NCBI GenBank assembly: GCA_038213005.1
Contig: JBBQTU010000036.1
Coordinates: 1-23,446, forward strand
DNA from: JBBQTU01 sp038213005
GTDB taxonomy: Bacteria > Planctomycetota > Phycisphaerae > Tepidisphaerales > Tepidisphaeraceae
Direction: 5' to 3'
Length of the DNA: 23,446 nt
The notes under the pieces were generated by a model. It saw only the letters and a list, made by a program, of their open reading frames with translations, searched no databases and was not told the origin of the DNA. This document shows, piece after piece, positions 1 to 7,428 of this stretch (position 1 is the stretch's first letter; each line of letters starts with the position of its first letter). A program made the position numbers and the translations under genes.

Positions 1-103
1 CCAGACAATACGTTCGTATGCGACATCGGCAAGAGCGTGCATGGTCAATCAACGCCGCAATCGCTGGCTCAAGTGGGGCAGGCCCGACGTCGCGCGACCA
101 ACC

Positions 104-121
104 GGGGGACTTACGTCCCCC
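104..121. repeat. REP-like palindrome
   Basis: GGGGGAC pairs perfectly with GTCCCCC around the loop TTAC, giving a 7-bp GC-rich stem. No T-tract follows on either strand, so an intrinsic terminator is less likely than a REP-type intergenic palindrome. A related palindrome with a similar core (gtccg-taa-cggac) lies at 22715-22739. Confidence 0.5.
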
Positions 122-133
122 GCTCACGGGTTC

Positions 134-151
134 CGGGCAAGCACGAAATAC
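134..151. repeat. 18-nt dispersed repeat unit, copy 1
   Basis: cgggcaagcacgaaatac occurs here and identically at 18768-18785. In both places it is followed by further degenerate CGAAA-type units. Both copies are intergenic. Confidence 0.6.
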
Positions 152-540
152 CAAGCGCGAAACAGGCATTGGGATAACATGGGCGATGGGAAAAAGGGAG
201 GCATCTGCGAGGCGCTGACAGGGGGCCTGCCCCGGGCCGCTTGTGAGCATCGAGAACAGATCTGGGGGGTTCGCCGGTGATGCTGGCCACGTGGACGGAG
301 AGCCGGCGCGGCCAGTTATGCCGGGATTCAGCCCAGGCTGCCATGCGGTGTCTGGCGGCGATATAGCCAAGTTGGTGTGCCGGGTGTTCAGGAGCAGGCC
401 GGTCCACCAGGGCGAGATGCTGCGCAGGCGGCCTGCCTACTGTAGACTGGCGATCGCGGAGGATGGGGCGCCGGCGCGGAGGCTCAGATGCTGACCTGTT
501 CCAGTCCGCGTTTGTGTGCCCCGGCCAGGTCTGAACCGTC

Positions 541-1716
541 TTACGCCGCATCGGGCTCCACCAGAAATTCCTCTTCGTCCATGTACGGCCGGCTTCTGCG
601 ACCGGTGAGCGAGACGATCTTGCCGGCTAAGAGCCCGGCCGCCAGCGCAATCACCATCGCGATGCCGATGCCTTTGAGCTGTGCGCCCTGGGCGATGCCG
701 CTGACCGCGAACACGGCCGCCAGGCCACCCAGCAGGCCGGGCAGGCCGTGCAGATAGAGAACGCCGCAACTGTCTACCTTCCCTATCCGCCCCTGCAGCC
801 GGGGCTGCAGCACGGCGAAGCCAAAGGTCGAGAGAGCGCCGGCCAGGATGCCGATGCCAAACGCCGTGGCCGGGCCGATCTTGTCGCAGGTGGAACCAAT
901 GGCGACCCCGCCGGCCAGGGCCGCGTTGGCCATGTCGGCGATGGCGATCTTCTTGCGGAAGCCCACCGACGCCACGTAGGTTGCCAGTGTGCTGGCACAC
1001 AGGGCCAGGACCACATTCACGGCCGTGCGGGGAACATCAACCGGGGCGACCAGTGCCGAGCAGAAGCTTGGCCAGAACACCCAGAGCACCATGCTGCCGA
1101 CCATCGAGAAGCGGTCGCTGGTGGCATCCGCCTCGATGGGGGTTGCAAACTCTCTGGTGGTGGTAAGCGAAACGATGGCAGCCAGCCCGAACAGCGCGCC
1201 AAAGGCGTGGATCACGATCGAGCCGCCGGTGTCGACGAACAGGCCGGCCGGGATCAGCCCCAGGCCGCCGCCCTGCACGATCCACTCGTTCACCGCGTAG
1301 GCGGGCACGAAAAGCAGCCCCAGAAGCAGGTACTGCATCATCTTCAGCCGGCCAAGGACCGCACCAGCGCAGATCAGCAGACTCGCAGCCGCGAACTCCG
1401 CAAGGATCAGGCTGTCGATGTCGGCGCTGGAGGCGCCGAGGATGCCCAGCTTGTTCTTCAGGAAGTACATCGGGATCGCCAGGCTCACCAGCAGATAGGT
1501 CGCCGTGGCGGCCGACCGGCCGTACCGCTTCACGAACACCATCAGAAACCCGAAGCCCACCAGGAGCATCGCCAGGATATGGATGGCACGGTTGTATTTC
1601 TGAACATCCACCAGGTCCGTAAACGTGGCGGCCGGCGCGGCCTCCGCAGCCCAGCTTGTGCCGACAAAAACCACCACGGCGATCAGCGAGAGGAGTGCGA
1701 GATAGGATCGTTTCAC
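541..1716 (-). CDS. Rh-type ammonium/ammonia channel (Amt/Rh family)
   Basis: This is a 391-residue polytopic inner-membrane protein that should conduct ammonia or ammonium across the membrane. After a signal-peptide-like N-terminus (residues 1-24, ending SWAA) come about eleven hydrophobic segments. Rh-family signatures are visible: LLVGFGFLMVFVKRYG near 51-66, DTGGSIVIHAFGA near 162-174 and DSCGVLYLHGLPGLLGG near 315-331. They supply the conserved Asp162 and the pore twin histidines His170 and His323. The flanking motifs resemble Rh50/RhCG rather than AmtB. The start is a GTG at 1716 with AAGAAAGG about 10 nt upstream; an in-frame ATG further upstream would put an unlikely extension before the signal sequence. 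No glnK-like PII gene lies beside it, unlike most bacterial amtB loci. The family call is confident; the substrate is inferred. Confidence 0.92.
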   Translation of the reverse strand: MKRSYLALLSLIAVVVFVGTSWAAEAAPAATFTDLVDVQKYNRAIHILAMLLVGFGFLMVFVKRYGRSAATATYLLVSLAIPMYFLKNKLGILGASSADIDSLILAEFAAASLLICAGAVLGRLKMMQYLLLGLLFVPAYAVNEWIVQGGGLGLIPAGLFVDTGGSIVIHAFGALFGLAAIVSLTTTREFATPIEADATSDRFSMVGSMVLWVFWPSFCSALVAPVDVPRTAVNVVLALCASTLATYVASVGFRKKIAIADMANAALAGGVAIGSTCDKIGPATAFGIGILAGALSTFGFAVLQPRLQGRIGKVDSCGVLYLHGLPGLLGGLAAVFAVSGIAQGAQLKGIGIAMVIALAAGLLAGKIVSLTGRRSRPYMDEEEFLVEPDAA

Positions 1717-1955
1717 AGAGTTGCTGCCTTTCTTAGTCAGTGCGTAGGTGGAAGCGTACCCGTGACTCGCCGATGGGCAAAGCAATCTTTCCCGATTTTC
1801 TGTCGGCGCTTATGCCTGGAAAACAGGCAGAGCCGGGCGTGCACGATGGAGGGGACGATGTGGCCCACTGATGAGGGGTCGCACCGGGTCTCGGGAACCT
1901 TTTTGTTCGCGCGGCATCCAATCCCGTGAACGACATTCTTTAACGGGAGACCCAC
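1717..1955. promoter_or_regulatory. Divergent intergenic region
   Basis: This spacer separates the ammonium channel gene (-) from the amidinotransferase-like gene (+), so it should carry promoters for both. I could not fix -35/-10 boxes with confidence. A 6-bp hairpin (TGCCTG/CAGGCA, loop GAAAA) lies at 1813-1829. The ribosome-binding site of the rightward gene, gggaga, lies at 1945-1950. Confidence 0.4.
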
Positions 1956-2318
1956 ATGTGGAATCGACGTGATCTGGCGTGCATGGGCGTCTGGACGGCC
2001 GGGACGATGGCAACCACCCTCGCCCTGTTCTGGAATGGCGCCGCCGTCGCCGACGACCCGATTCCCAACCGCGTGGTGATCGCCACGCCCACGCTCGCGG
2101 CGAAGGACTACCAGTTCTCCGTCCGCCTGCCCGACCAGGCCAAGGACGCCCCGAGCGACGGGCTGGTCCGACGCCTCCCGGCCGGCAAGCTGCCCAAACT
2201 GCAACTACTGGCCGCCAGCACCGGCGTAAACAGCGCGCCGATCCACTGGAAGGCAGAGGTCCAGGTAAGCGAGCAGCGCGATCTCATGTCGCGAGTTGAG
2301 CCTCAAGCCCGGCGATGA
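1956..2318 (+). CDS. N-terminal part of a frameshifted, secreted amidinotransferase/deiminase-like protein
   Basis: This frame encodes a hydrophobic signal-like segment (residues 10-32, ending AAVADD). About 85 further residues follow, in the position of the N-terminal blade of an agmatine-deiminase/DDAH-type protein. The ATG at 1956 has gggaga 6 nt upstream. The frame ends at 2318 with residues (RVEPQARR) that do not resemble the family, while the next frame (+1) opens at 2269 and carries the rest of the protein. The two frames overlap at 2269-2318, so a single extra base (or loss of two) there would explain the split. Read together they give a protein of about 390 residues. Alternatives are a sequencing error, a genuine pseudogene or, least likely, programmed frameshifting. 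Confidence 0.6.
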   Translation: MWNRRDLACMGVWTAGTMATTLALFWNGAAVADDPIPNRVVIATPTLAAKDYQFSVRLPDQAKDAPSDGLVRRLPAGKLPKLQLLAASTGVNSAPIHWKAEVQVSEQRDLMSRVEPQARR

Positions 2319-3123
2319 GATGACCTCGTGGTCCCGAGATCGCTGGGTCCCGCTTCTGCCGATGACTCCGAAGGACCGGGTGACGCTCCTGCCTCCCCGC
2401 GGTGAATCCCAGCAGGAAGCCTGGCCCCAGCGGGCGGGCGATTCTCAGATCGCCGGCAACATGGCGGCCGCCTGCCCGGGGCAATTCGCATTTCGCCGCA
2501 GCGACCTGCTCTTTGACGGCGGCGATTTCATCGCCGATGGACGCTTCGTCTTCGTCTCCCCGGCCGTCCTGTCGCGCAATATCCAGCACACCGTCAGCGA
2601 CGAGGCCCAACTGCGGGCAGTGCTGCAGCGTGAACTTGGCCGCGAGGTGATCCTGATGCCGGGGGCCCCCGACCACCACGTCGGCATGTTCATGATGTCC
2701 GCCGGCGACGGCGGGATGGTGATCGCCGACCCGAGCCTGGCCCGGCCGCTCTTCGCCGCCGATGCTGCCTCGGCGCACGTGCTCGCCGGCGGCGCCAATT
2801 TCTCGCCAGCCACCCAGAAACGCTTCGACTCCGTCGCCGCCGTCGCCACCGCCTGCGGATATCGCGTCACCCGCATCCCGGTCGTCACCGCAGCCGAAGG
2901 CAAGATGTACCTCACCTACGTCAACGTGATCCTCGACCAGCAGGCCGGCCACCGCATCGTCTACATGCCCACCTTCACCGACCAGCCGCGCCTGAACGCC
3001 GCCGCCACCGGCGTCTGGAAATCCCTCGGCTACGAAGTCCGTCCGATCGACTGCACCACCGTCTTCCCGCGCGGCGGCACCCTGCACTGCCTGGCCAACG
3101 TCGTCACCCGCGCGGCGGAATGA
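2296..3123 (+). CDS. Amidinotransferase / agmatine deiminase-like catalytic region (frameshifted from the upstream ORF)
   Basis: This is the catalytic body of a guanidino-group-modifying enzyme (GME) superfamily protein, the fold shared by agmatine deiminase, DDAH and arginine deiminase. Counting from the TTG at 2296: SWSRDRWVPL at 11-20, DGGDFIADGRFVFVS at 74-88 (substrate-binding Asp), DHHVGMF at 126-132 (catalytic His) and GGTLHCLANVVTR near 260-272, where Cys265 is the expected nucleophile. The catalytic residues look intact, so the protein would work if the reading frame were restored. The frame is open from 2269 without a good start codon, and the TTG has no clear ribosome-binding site; this region most likely belongs to the gene that starts at 1956. 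The substrate cannot be told from sequence. The signal peptide on the upstream frame implies export. Confidence 0.75.
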   Translation: MSLKPGDEMTSWSRDRWVPLLPMTPKDRVTLLPPRGESQQEAWPQRAGDSQIAGNMAAACPGQFAFRRSDLLFDGGDFIADGRFVFVSPAVLSRNIQHTVSDEAQLRAVLQRELGREVILMPGAPDHHVGMFMMSAGDGGMVIADPSLARPLFAADAASAHVLAGGANFSPATQKRFDSVAAVATACGYRVTRIPVVTAAEGKMYLTYVNVILDQQAGHRIVYMPTFTDQPRLNAAATGVWKSLGYEVRPIDCTTVFPRGGTLHCLANVVTRAAE

Positions 3124-3442
3124 ACCGCAGCCCACTGCGCGCATCATCGCGATCCCGTAGAAGCGACTCTGTAGTCGCTTTCACCCGGCGCGATCGGCGT
3201 GCCGGTTTTTCCGGGCGGCCTGGCGATGTGAAGATCGGCCGCCCCATTGAGCCGCAGCGGAGTAAGGACTCGCTGTCGCGAGGCGGAAATTGCTACAAGC
3301 GAGGGCGCATGTGCCACGGGTGCGCTGCTGCTCAATGGGGCTGGATTTCTGAGTTGCCCGGAAAAACTGGCACACCCGGCGCGATCGGCTCTTCCCCCCT
3401 CTCCACTTCCCACCCACGCCCGCCCGGTTACACTGCCCTCCC
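3124..3442. other. Intergenic region holding a structured repeat element
   Basis: This gap of about 320 bp between two rightward genes is almost filled by the inverted-repeat element at 3183-3389. The remainder is GC-rich sequence leading to the start of the exonuclease gene at 3443. No credible small gene was seen. Confidence 0.6.
3183..3389. mobile_element. MITE-like 175-bp inverted-repeat element flanked by 16-bp direct repeats
   Basis: An 18-bp terminal inverted repeat (3199-3216 with 3356-3373, one mismatch) encloses a second 18-bp inverted repeat (3242-3259 with 3323-3340, one mismatch). Directly outside the terminal arms are two identical 16-bp direct repeats, acccggcgcgatcggc, at 3183-3198 and 3374-3389. 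Terminal inverted repeats abutted by direct repeats are the architecture of a non-autonomous mobile element. No transposase is encoded. The central part (3280-3319) matches a second locus at about 12420-12460 on the other strand. An alternative reading is a structured RNA; a 16-bp target duplication would be long for most transposons. Confidence 0.5.
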
Positions 3443-4408
3443 ATGCTCACCCACACTTTCTGCCATGTCCCCGGCATCACCCCGGCCGCCGAACACCGCC
3501 TCTGGTCCGCCGGCCTCCACCGCTGGGATCAGTGCACCACCGCCCAAACCCTGCCTCTTCCTCCCAGCCGCCGCCAACGCCTCTCCCAGGGCCTCGCCGA
3601 ATCCCCCGGCCAACTCACCGCACGCAACGCCCGCTACTTCGCCGACCGCCTCCCGTCCAAAGAGCAGTGGCGACTCTTCTCCCACTTCCGCGATTCGGTC
3701 GCCTACCTCGACATCGAAACCACAGGCCTCAGCCCCGGCTCCAGCCACGTCACCACCATCGCCTTCTATGATGGCAAGACCATCCGCCACTACGTCCACG
3801 GCCAGAACCTCGACCAGTTTGCCCACGACATTGCCGACTACAAGCTGATCGTCACCTACAACGGCAAGTGCTTTGATGTCCCCTTCATCGCCGCCAACCT
3901 CGGCGTCCATCTCCAGCAGGCCCACATCGACCTGCGCTACGTCCTCAAGAGCCTCGGCTACGGCGGCGGCCTCAAAGGCTGCGAAAAACAGCTCGGCCTC
4001 CACCGCGGCGAGCTGGAAGATGTCGACGGCTTCTTTGCCGTGATCCTGTGGAACGACTACATCCGCACCGGCCAGGCCAAATCGCTGGAAACCCTCCTGG
4101 CCTACAACATTCAGGACGTGGTCAACCTCGAAACTCTTCTGGTCATGGCCTACAACCTCAAGACCGCCCAGACCCCGCTGACCGATCTGGCCCAACTGCC
4201 CCTCCCGGCCGGCCCGGCTCTGCCCTTCCAACCCGACCCCGCCACCATCGCCCGCCTCCGCCACCACGACATGTGGAGCTACCGCCGCTGGTGCGCGCGA
4301 CGATCAACGGTGCTCGTTCTTGATGAAGCCGCGCAAAGCAGGGAACCGTTGTCCCTTTACTTCCCAACCAACTCAAAGCACGCGCCCTCAACATCGCTGC
4401 GGGCATAG
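3443..4408 (+). CDS. YprB-like ribonuclease H-like DEDD 3'-5' exonuclease
   Basis: This 321-residue cytoplasmic protein has a DnaQ/RNase H-like exonuclease domain across residues 85-240. All three exonuclease motifs are visible: Exo I YLDIETTG (Asp90, Glu92), Exo II TYNGKCFDVPFI (Asp145) and Exo III YNIQDVVNLE (Tyr221, Asp225). Together they supply the four acidic residues that bind two divalent metals. The layout, with about 80 N-terminal residues before Exo I, matches the YprB family of predicted nucleases. Its substrate (DNA or RNA) is not known from sequence. The last 50 or so residues are low in conservation-like character, and the final 52 bp overlap the 3' end of the convergent PQQ-repeat gene. 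No strong ribosome-binding site precedes the ATG. Confidence 0.85.
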   Translation: MLTHTFCHVPGITPAAEHRLWSAGLHRWDQCTTAQTLPLPPSRRQRLSQGLAESPGQLTARNARYFADRLPSKEQWRLFSHFRDSVAYLDIETTGLSPGSSHVTTIAFYDGKTIRHYVHGQNLDQFAHDIADYKLIVTYNGKCFDVPFIAANLGVHLQQAHIDLRYVLKSLGYGGGLKGCEKQLGLHRGELEDVDGFFAVILWNDYIRTGQAKSLETLLAYNIQDVVNLETLLVMAYNLKTAQTPLTDLAQLPLPAGPALPFQPDPATIARLRHHDMWSYRRWCARRSTVLVLDEAAQSREPLSLYFPTNSKHAPSTSLRA

Positions 4409-5598
4409 ATCTTCCCGTCCGACACCGCGTCGGCCGTCCAGTTCTTCCCCTGGAACTCCGCCACGCGGCCAAGTTCCTTGTACGCCGCAGGATCGGCCGC
4501 CACCAGCACCAGCTCGCCCTTGGGCGTGTGAACCAGCAGCTTGTCGCCCAGCCGGGTAATCCCGCCCTGGCTGCCGAAGCCTGCCTCGCTCCACTTCACG
4601 TCGCCCGTCTCGATATCCACGCACGCCAGCGGGCCCTTGCCGTCGTTATGTCCAAACAGACCGTAGACATACCCGTCGAGATACACTGGGGTGGACCAGT
4701 GGTTGCCCAGCTTGTTGCCCGCCGTCGCCCAGAGCTTGGTCGCCGTCCACGTGTCGCCGTCCTTGCTCACCCGGCACGCCGCCGCGCCCACCCCATACGC
4801 CGCCGAGCAGTACACCACATCGCCATTCTTCCCGCCCACGATCGGCGACGCCGCCGTGGAGACCTTGTACGGATGCGCAAATCGCCACAGCACCTTGCCG
4901 GTTGCCGGCTCCACGCTCACCAGCCCGCTGGCCATGAAACAGATCACCTGCTTGGTGCCCGCGATCGTCGCGATGGTCGGCGTCGCATGGGTGAACTTCT
5001 CATCGGTCGCCGCCCATGCCAGTTTGCCGCTGGTCTTATCAAATGCCAGGATCCCGTTGCCCTTGCCCCCGCCCACCACAATCACCAGCCCATCCACGAC
5101 GATCGGCGAAGCGGCGCTGCCCCAGCCGAGATTCCCGCCACCGGCAAACTCGCCCGCGATGTCGTGCTCCCACACCATCTTGCCCGTCGCCAGGTCCAGG
5201 CACGCCAGCTTGCGGTTGGTCCCATACACATATACGTGCTTGCCATCGATCGCCGGCGTGCTGCGCGGCCCGTTGCCATTGCCGTCCTTGATCGTCTTGT
5301 CCAGCCGAGTCGCCCAGCGTTCCTTGCCCGTCCCGGCGTCCAGGCACGTGACAAACTCATCCTCGCCCCGCTCCACAAACACCAGCGCGCTATCCCCCAC
5401 CACCGCGAACTGCCCGAACGATGACCCCAGCGGCACCCGCCAAAGCTCCTTCAGACCCTCCACCGTCAGTGTCTCCGGCACCGCCTTGATATCCGCCACA
5501 CCCTGGTTGTCCGTCCCGCGAAAGCCCGGCCAGTCGGCCAATGCGAACGAACCGACGCCAAGTGCCAGAACCGACACGATACAAACGCGCTTCATCAT
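4357..5598 (-). CDS. Secreted PQQ-binding-like beta-propeller repeat protein
   Basis: This 413-residue protein has a clear Sec signal peptide (residues 1-21, MMKRVCIVSVLALGVGSFALA) followed by WPGFRGTDNQG, the usual opening of planctomycete PQQ-repeat proteins. Repeated blades carry the (A/L)xDxxTGKxxW signature, for example LDAGTGKERW, LDLATGKMVW, FDKTSGKLAW, VEPATGKVLW and VDIETGDVKW. These predict a BamB/quinoprotein-dehydrogenase-like beta-propeller in the periplasm. There is no cytochrome c motif and no obvious quinoprotein dehydrogenase active-site segment, so a binding or scaffold role is as likely as an enzyme. The ATG at 5598 has GGAGC 8 nt upstream. Its 3' end overlaps the exonuclease gene by 52 bp, tail to tail. 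Confidence 0.88.
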   Translation of the reverse strand: MMKRVCIVSVLALGVGSFALADWPGFRGTDNQGVADIKAVPETLTVEGLKELWRVPLGSSFGQFAVVGDSALVFVERGEDEFVTCLDAGTGKERWATRLDKTIKDGNGNGPRSTPAIDGKHVYVYGTNRKLACLDLATGKMVWEHDIAGEFAGGGNLGWGSAASPIVVDGLVIVVGGGKGNGILAFDKTSGKLAWAATDEKFTHATPTIATIAGTKQVICFMASGLVSVEPATGKVLWRFAHPYKVSTAASPIVGGKNGDVVYCSAAYGVGAAACRVSKDGDTWTATKLWATAGNKLGNHWSTPVYLDGYVYGLFGHNDGKGPLACVDIETGDVKWSEAGFGSQGGITRLGDKLLVHTPKGELVLVAADPAAYKELGRVAEFQGKNWTADAVSDGKIYARSDVEGACFELVGK

Positions 5599-6234
5599 AA
5601 ACAGTGCTCCAATAGGGTTCGCGGGGATTATACAGTAGTCATTACCCCGCGAAAGCCGCCCTGTTGCCCTACCTGATTCCCTCCGTCCTCCCGAGCCGAG
5701 CCTCAGCGGACCGACATAGCCCCACCGTGGCCCGGCCGCCCCGGCCGGAGCCTTCCGTGGAGCCGGAAAGTCGCTTTGTCACCGCCGGGACGCAGTCCTC
5801 GTGGCGGCCGTGCCGCAGTAGCACCCCTCCAATCGCCGTCCCCTCCATCCCGCTCGCGTCTGACCGCGCCGGTACCCAGGATCACCACCGTCCGCCTCGG
5901 CCTGCTTGTGAGCGCCCCCAAACGGACAGGTGCCCTCGCAATTGAGCCTCATTAGTCCTCCCCACGCCACCCGCCGCCAGCGCAGCCGCTTTGTCATCTC
6001 AGGCCCGCCAAGCGCGCCAGCCTTGCGGGCTGTGACTGTTTATCCCAGCCGTGCCCCCTCGCATCCCGAATCCCGTTGTGTTTGTTTGGTTTTCCTTATT
6101 ACACCCTTGTTGTATTTTCAGTATATTGCTGCGACAGAATCGTACCATAAATTACGCATTGAGGTAATATAGCAGGTTGGTACGCTCCGACCCACCTTTC
6201 GCGTCATCGCCAAGCTGCGTCCGCGTCTCACTCC
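5599..6234. other. Long intergenic region
   Basis: About 640 bp lie between the PQQ-repeat gene and the small-protein locus. 5640-6055 is GC-rich, with no frame that looks like protein. 6060-6175 is a distinctly AT-rich patch, unlike the surroundings. It contains the inverted heptamers cgtacca (from about 6140) and tggtacg (from about 6178). No rightward gene lies downstream of it; both neighbours are on the minus strand. Confidence 0.5.
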
Positions 6235-6360
6235 TTATTTACCGATCATTTTGGCGATAATGAATATCAGAACAGCGCCGCCGAACCCGCCGCCCAGCAG
6301 CAGATACAACAGGGAATAACCCGCAGCCGCCAGGGGCAACAAGAGAGGTAGTGTTGTCAT
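6235..6360 (-). CDS. Very small hydrophobic membrane protein (41 aa)
   Basis: A 41-residue frame has its ATG at 6360, preceded by an excellent ribosome-binding site (AGGAAAGG, about 6 nt before the start), the main reason to accept such a short gene. The product is nearly all hydrophobic: leucine-rich residues 4-22, a glycine run GGGFGG at 23-28, then AVLIFIIAK ending at a basic tail (KMIGK). This predicts one or two membrane segments separated by a glycine hinge. I do not recognise the family. It is the last gene of the same-strand run that includes dps, so a role in envelope stress is a guess from context only. Confidence 0.65.
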   Translation of the reverse strand: MTTLPLLLPLAAAGYSLLYLLLGGGFGGAVLIFIIAKMIGK

Positions 6361-6418
6361 AATAGCCTTTCCTGAAAAATAAATCTCCGACCATGCCGCC
6401 TCAAAGAGCCGACATCAA

Positions 6419-6547
6419 TCACTGTCGATCGCGCTGACGCGACATCACCGTGCCCAGAACGCATCCGGCGCTGACGGCGATCAGCATCTTCACCGTCTTC
6501 GATGCCGAATCGGCCGCGTGCTCAACGTCTTGAAGCTCGTCGCTCAT
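6419..6547 (-). CDS. Small single-span membrane protein (42 aa)
   Basis: The frame encodes 42 residues: an acidic N-terminus (MSDELQDVEHAADSA), one predicted membrane helix (about 19-36, VKMLIAVSAGCVLGTVM) and a short basic tail (SRQRDRQ). The ATG at 6547 has only a distant purine-rich site (gagga about 15 nt upstream). The orderly acidic-hydrophobic-basic layout supports a real gene with the C-terminus inside the cell by the positive-inside rule. It lies between dps (70 bp upstream) and another tiny membrane-protein gene on the same strand. The function is unknown. Confidence 0.6.
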   Translation of the reverse strand: MSDELQDVEHAADSASKTVKMLIAVSAGCVLGTVMSRQRDRQ

Positions 6548-6617
6548 GACTTTCTCGTTGGTCCTCTAAACGTGTCTATGACTGATCACATTTTCCGTCG
6601 GCGGCGTCGCCTTGGAT

Positions 6618-7259
6618 TCATGCCACGCCGTCAGCGCCTTGGCTCGAGGCGCTCACCACCGGCAGATCGACCACATGCTCGGCGACGAACCAGGTCTGAA
6701 GCTCATTGGTCCGAACCACTTCGCTGATCAGAAGATCGTTCGTGCCGTCATCGCCGGCTTCGTCGGCGCTCTTGGCCGATTCCCGAGATTCGCGCAGCAG
6801 GATTTCGTGCGCCTGCAGAAGACGGGAGATTTGCACCGGTACGGTCTCGCGGCCAGTGGGCGGCCGGGGAATACGAGTGGCCTCCGCCACGTCGGGCGCC
6901 ATCGCAAGACTGATGCCGCCTAGAAGCTGAATCCGCTCGGCGATCGTGTCCACCAGCTCGTTCTGCTCTCCTGCATGTTTATCGAACAGCAGATGAAGCT
7001 GGTAAAACGTCGGACCCGCAAGCTGCCAGTGATGCTTTTTGTACAAGTCTCGAAGCGTCATGGTGTCCGCCAGAACCTGGTTGAGTTGTTTCACGCTCTG
7101 CGCGCAAACCTTTTCCTCCAGCCCTAGCGGCATATGGACGATTTCGCCATATTTCTGCACCTCTTTGCCGTGTTGGTTGATCATCGGCGTCGCATCCGCT
7201 TTGCGGCTTGCGTCGTGTTGCGTACCAGTTGATCCCGTCTGTCGTTTTGTCGTTGCCAT
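6618..7259 (-). CDS. dps: Dps-family DNA-protection/ferritin-like protein
   Basis: This 213-residue protein has the Dps four-helix ferritin-like fold. Dps proteins form dodecamers that oxidise Fe(II) with hydrogen peroxide, store iron and shield DNA in stress. The ferroxidase ligands keep the family spacing: His77 in KKHHWQLAG, His89 in YQLHLLFDKH, Asp104 and Glu108 in ELVDTIAERI. The N-terminal extension (about 45 residues, with several Lys and Arg) could bind DNA, as in other long Dps proteins. I chose the ATG at 7259 because AAGGA lies 7 nt before it; a TTG two codons upstream sits too close to that site. Its leader contains a hairpin (7301-7329). The flanking tiny membrane proteins and lipoproteins on the same strand suggest a stress locus. 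Confidence 0.92.
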   Translation of the reverse strand: MATTKRQTGSTGTQHDASRKADATPMINQHGKEVQKYGEIVHMPLGLEEKVCAQSVKQLNQVLADTMTLRDLYKKHHWQLAGPTFYQLHLLFDKHAGEQNELVDTIAERIQLLGGISLAMAPDVAEATRIPRPPTGRETVPVQISRLLQAHEILLRESRESAKSADEAGDDGTNDLLISEVVRTNELQTWFVAEHVVDLPVVSASSQGADGVA

Positions 7260-7300
7260 GTTCAATTCCTTTTGCGTTGTTGTTCGCCCGGCTTCTTATC

Positions 7301-7329
7301 GCGATCAGGCCGTTGCCCGGCCCGATCGC
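7301..7329 (-). promoter_or_regulatory. Hairpin upstream of dps
   Basis: On the minus strand GCGATCGGGCC can pair with GGCCTGATCGC around a 7-nt loop (10 of 11 pairs plus one G-U). It lies 42-70 nt before the dps start codon, so if transcribed it would be in the mRNA leader. No T-tract follows, so it does not look like a standard terminator. Confidence 0.35.
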
Positions 7330-7428
7330 GCGGGCGATTGATCCAGTTATCGTATTTAGCGCCAGCACTCTGAACCGCCTTCCACCGATTTGACTCGGCA
7401 ATTGCGGCCGTGCGGCCAGCACCACGAC

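Larger units (their letters stand above)
1..540. other. Intergenic region, no supported gene
   Basis: Open frames exist on both strands here, but none has a recognisable domain, a convincing ribosome-binding site or protein-like composition; they look like the long chance frames expected in GC-rich DNA. The stretch contains a strong hairpin (104-121) and an 18-nt unit (134-151) that recurs exactly at 18768-18785. The 3' end of the ammonium channel gene adjoins at 541. Confidence 0.6.

Noticed and set aside
111..551. 146-codon minus-strand frame
   Set aside because: It overlaps the end of the ammonium channel gene and is rich in Arg, Pro and His without any domain-like pattern; no ribosome-binding site.
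748..1929. 393-codon plus-strand frame opposite the ammonium channel gene
   Set aside because: Very high in His, Gln, Gly and Asp with no hydrophobic core; it is the shadow of the channel gene, whose motifs are unmistakable.
3183..3389. CRISPR-like repeat
   Set aside because: Only two direct copies are present and the interior is an inverted repeat, not spacers; no cas genes are in the window.
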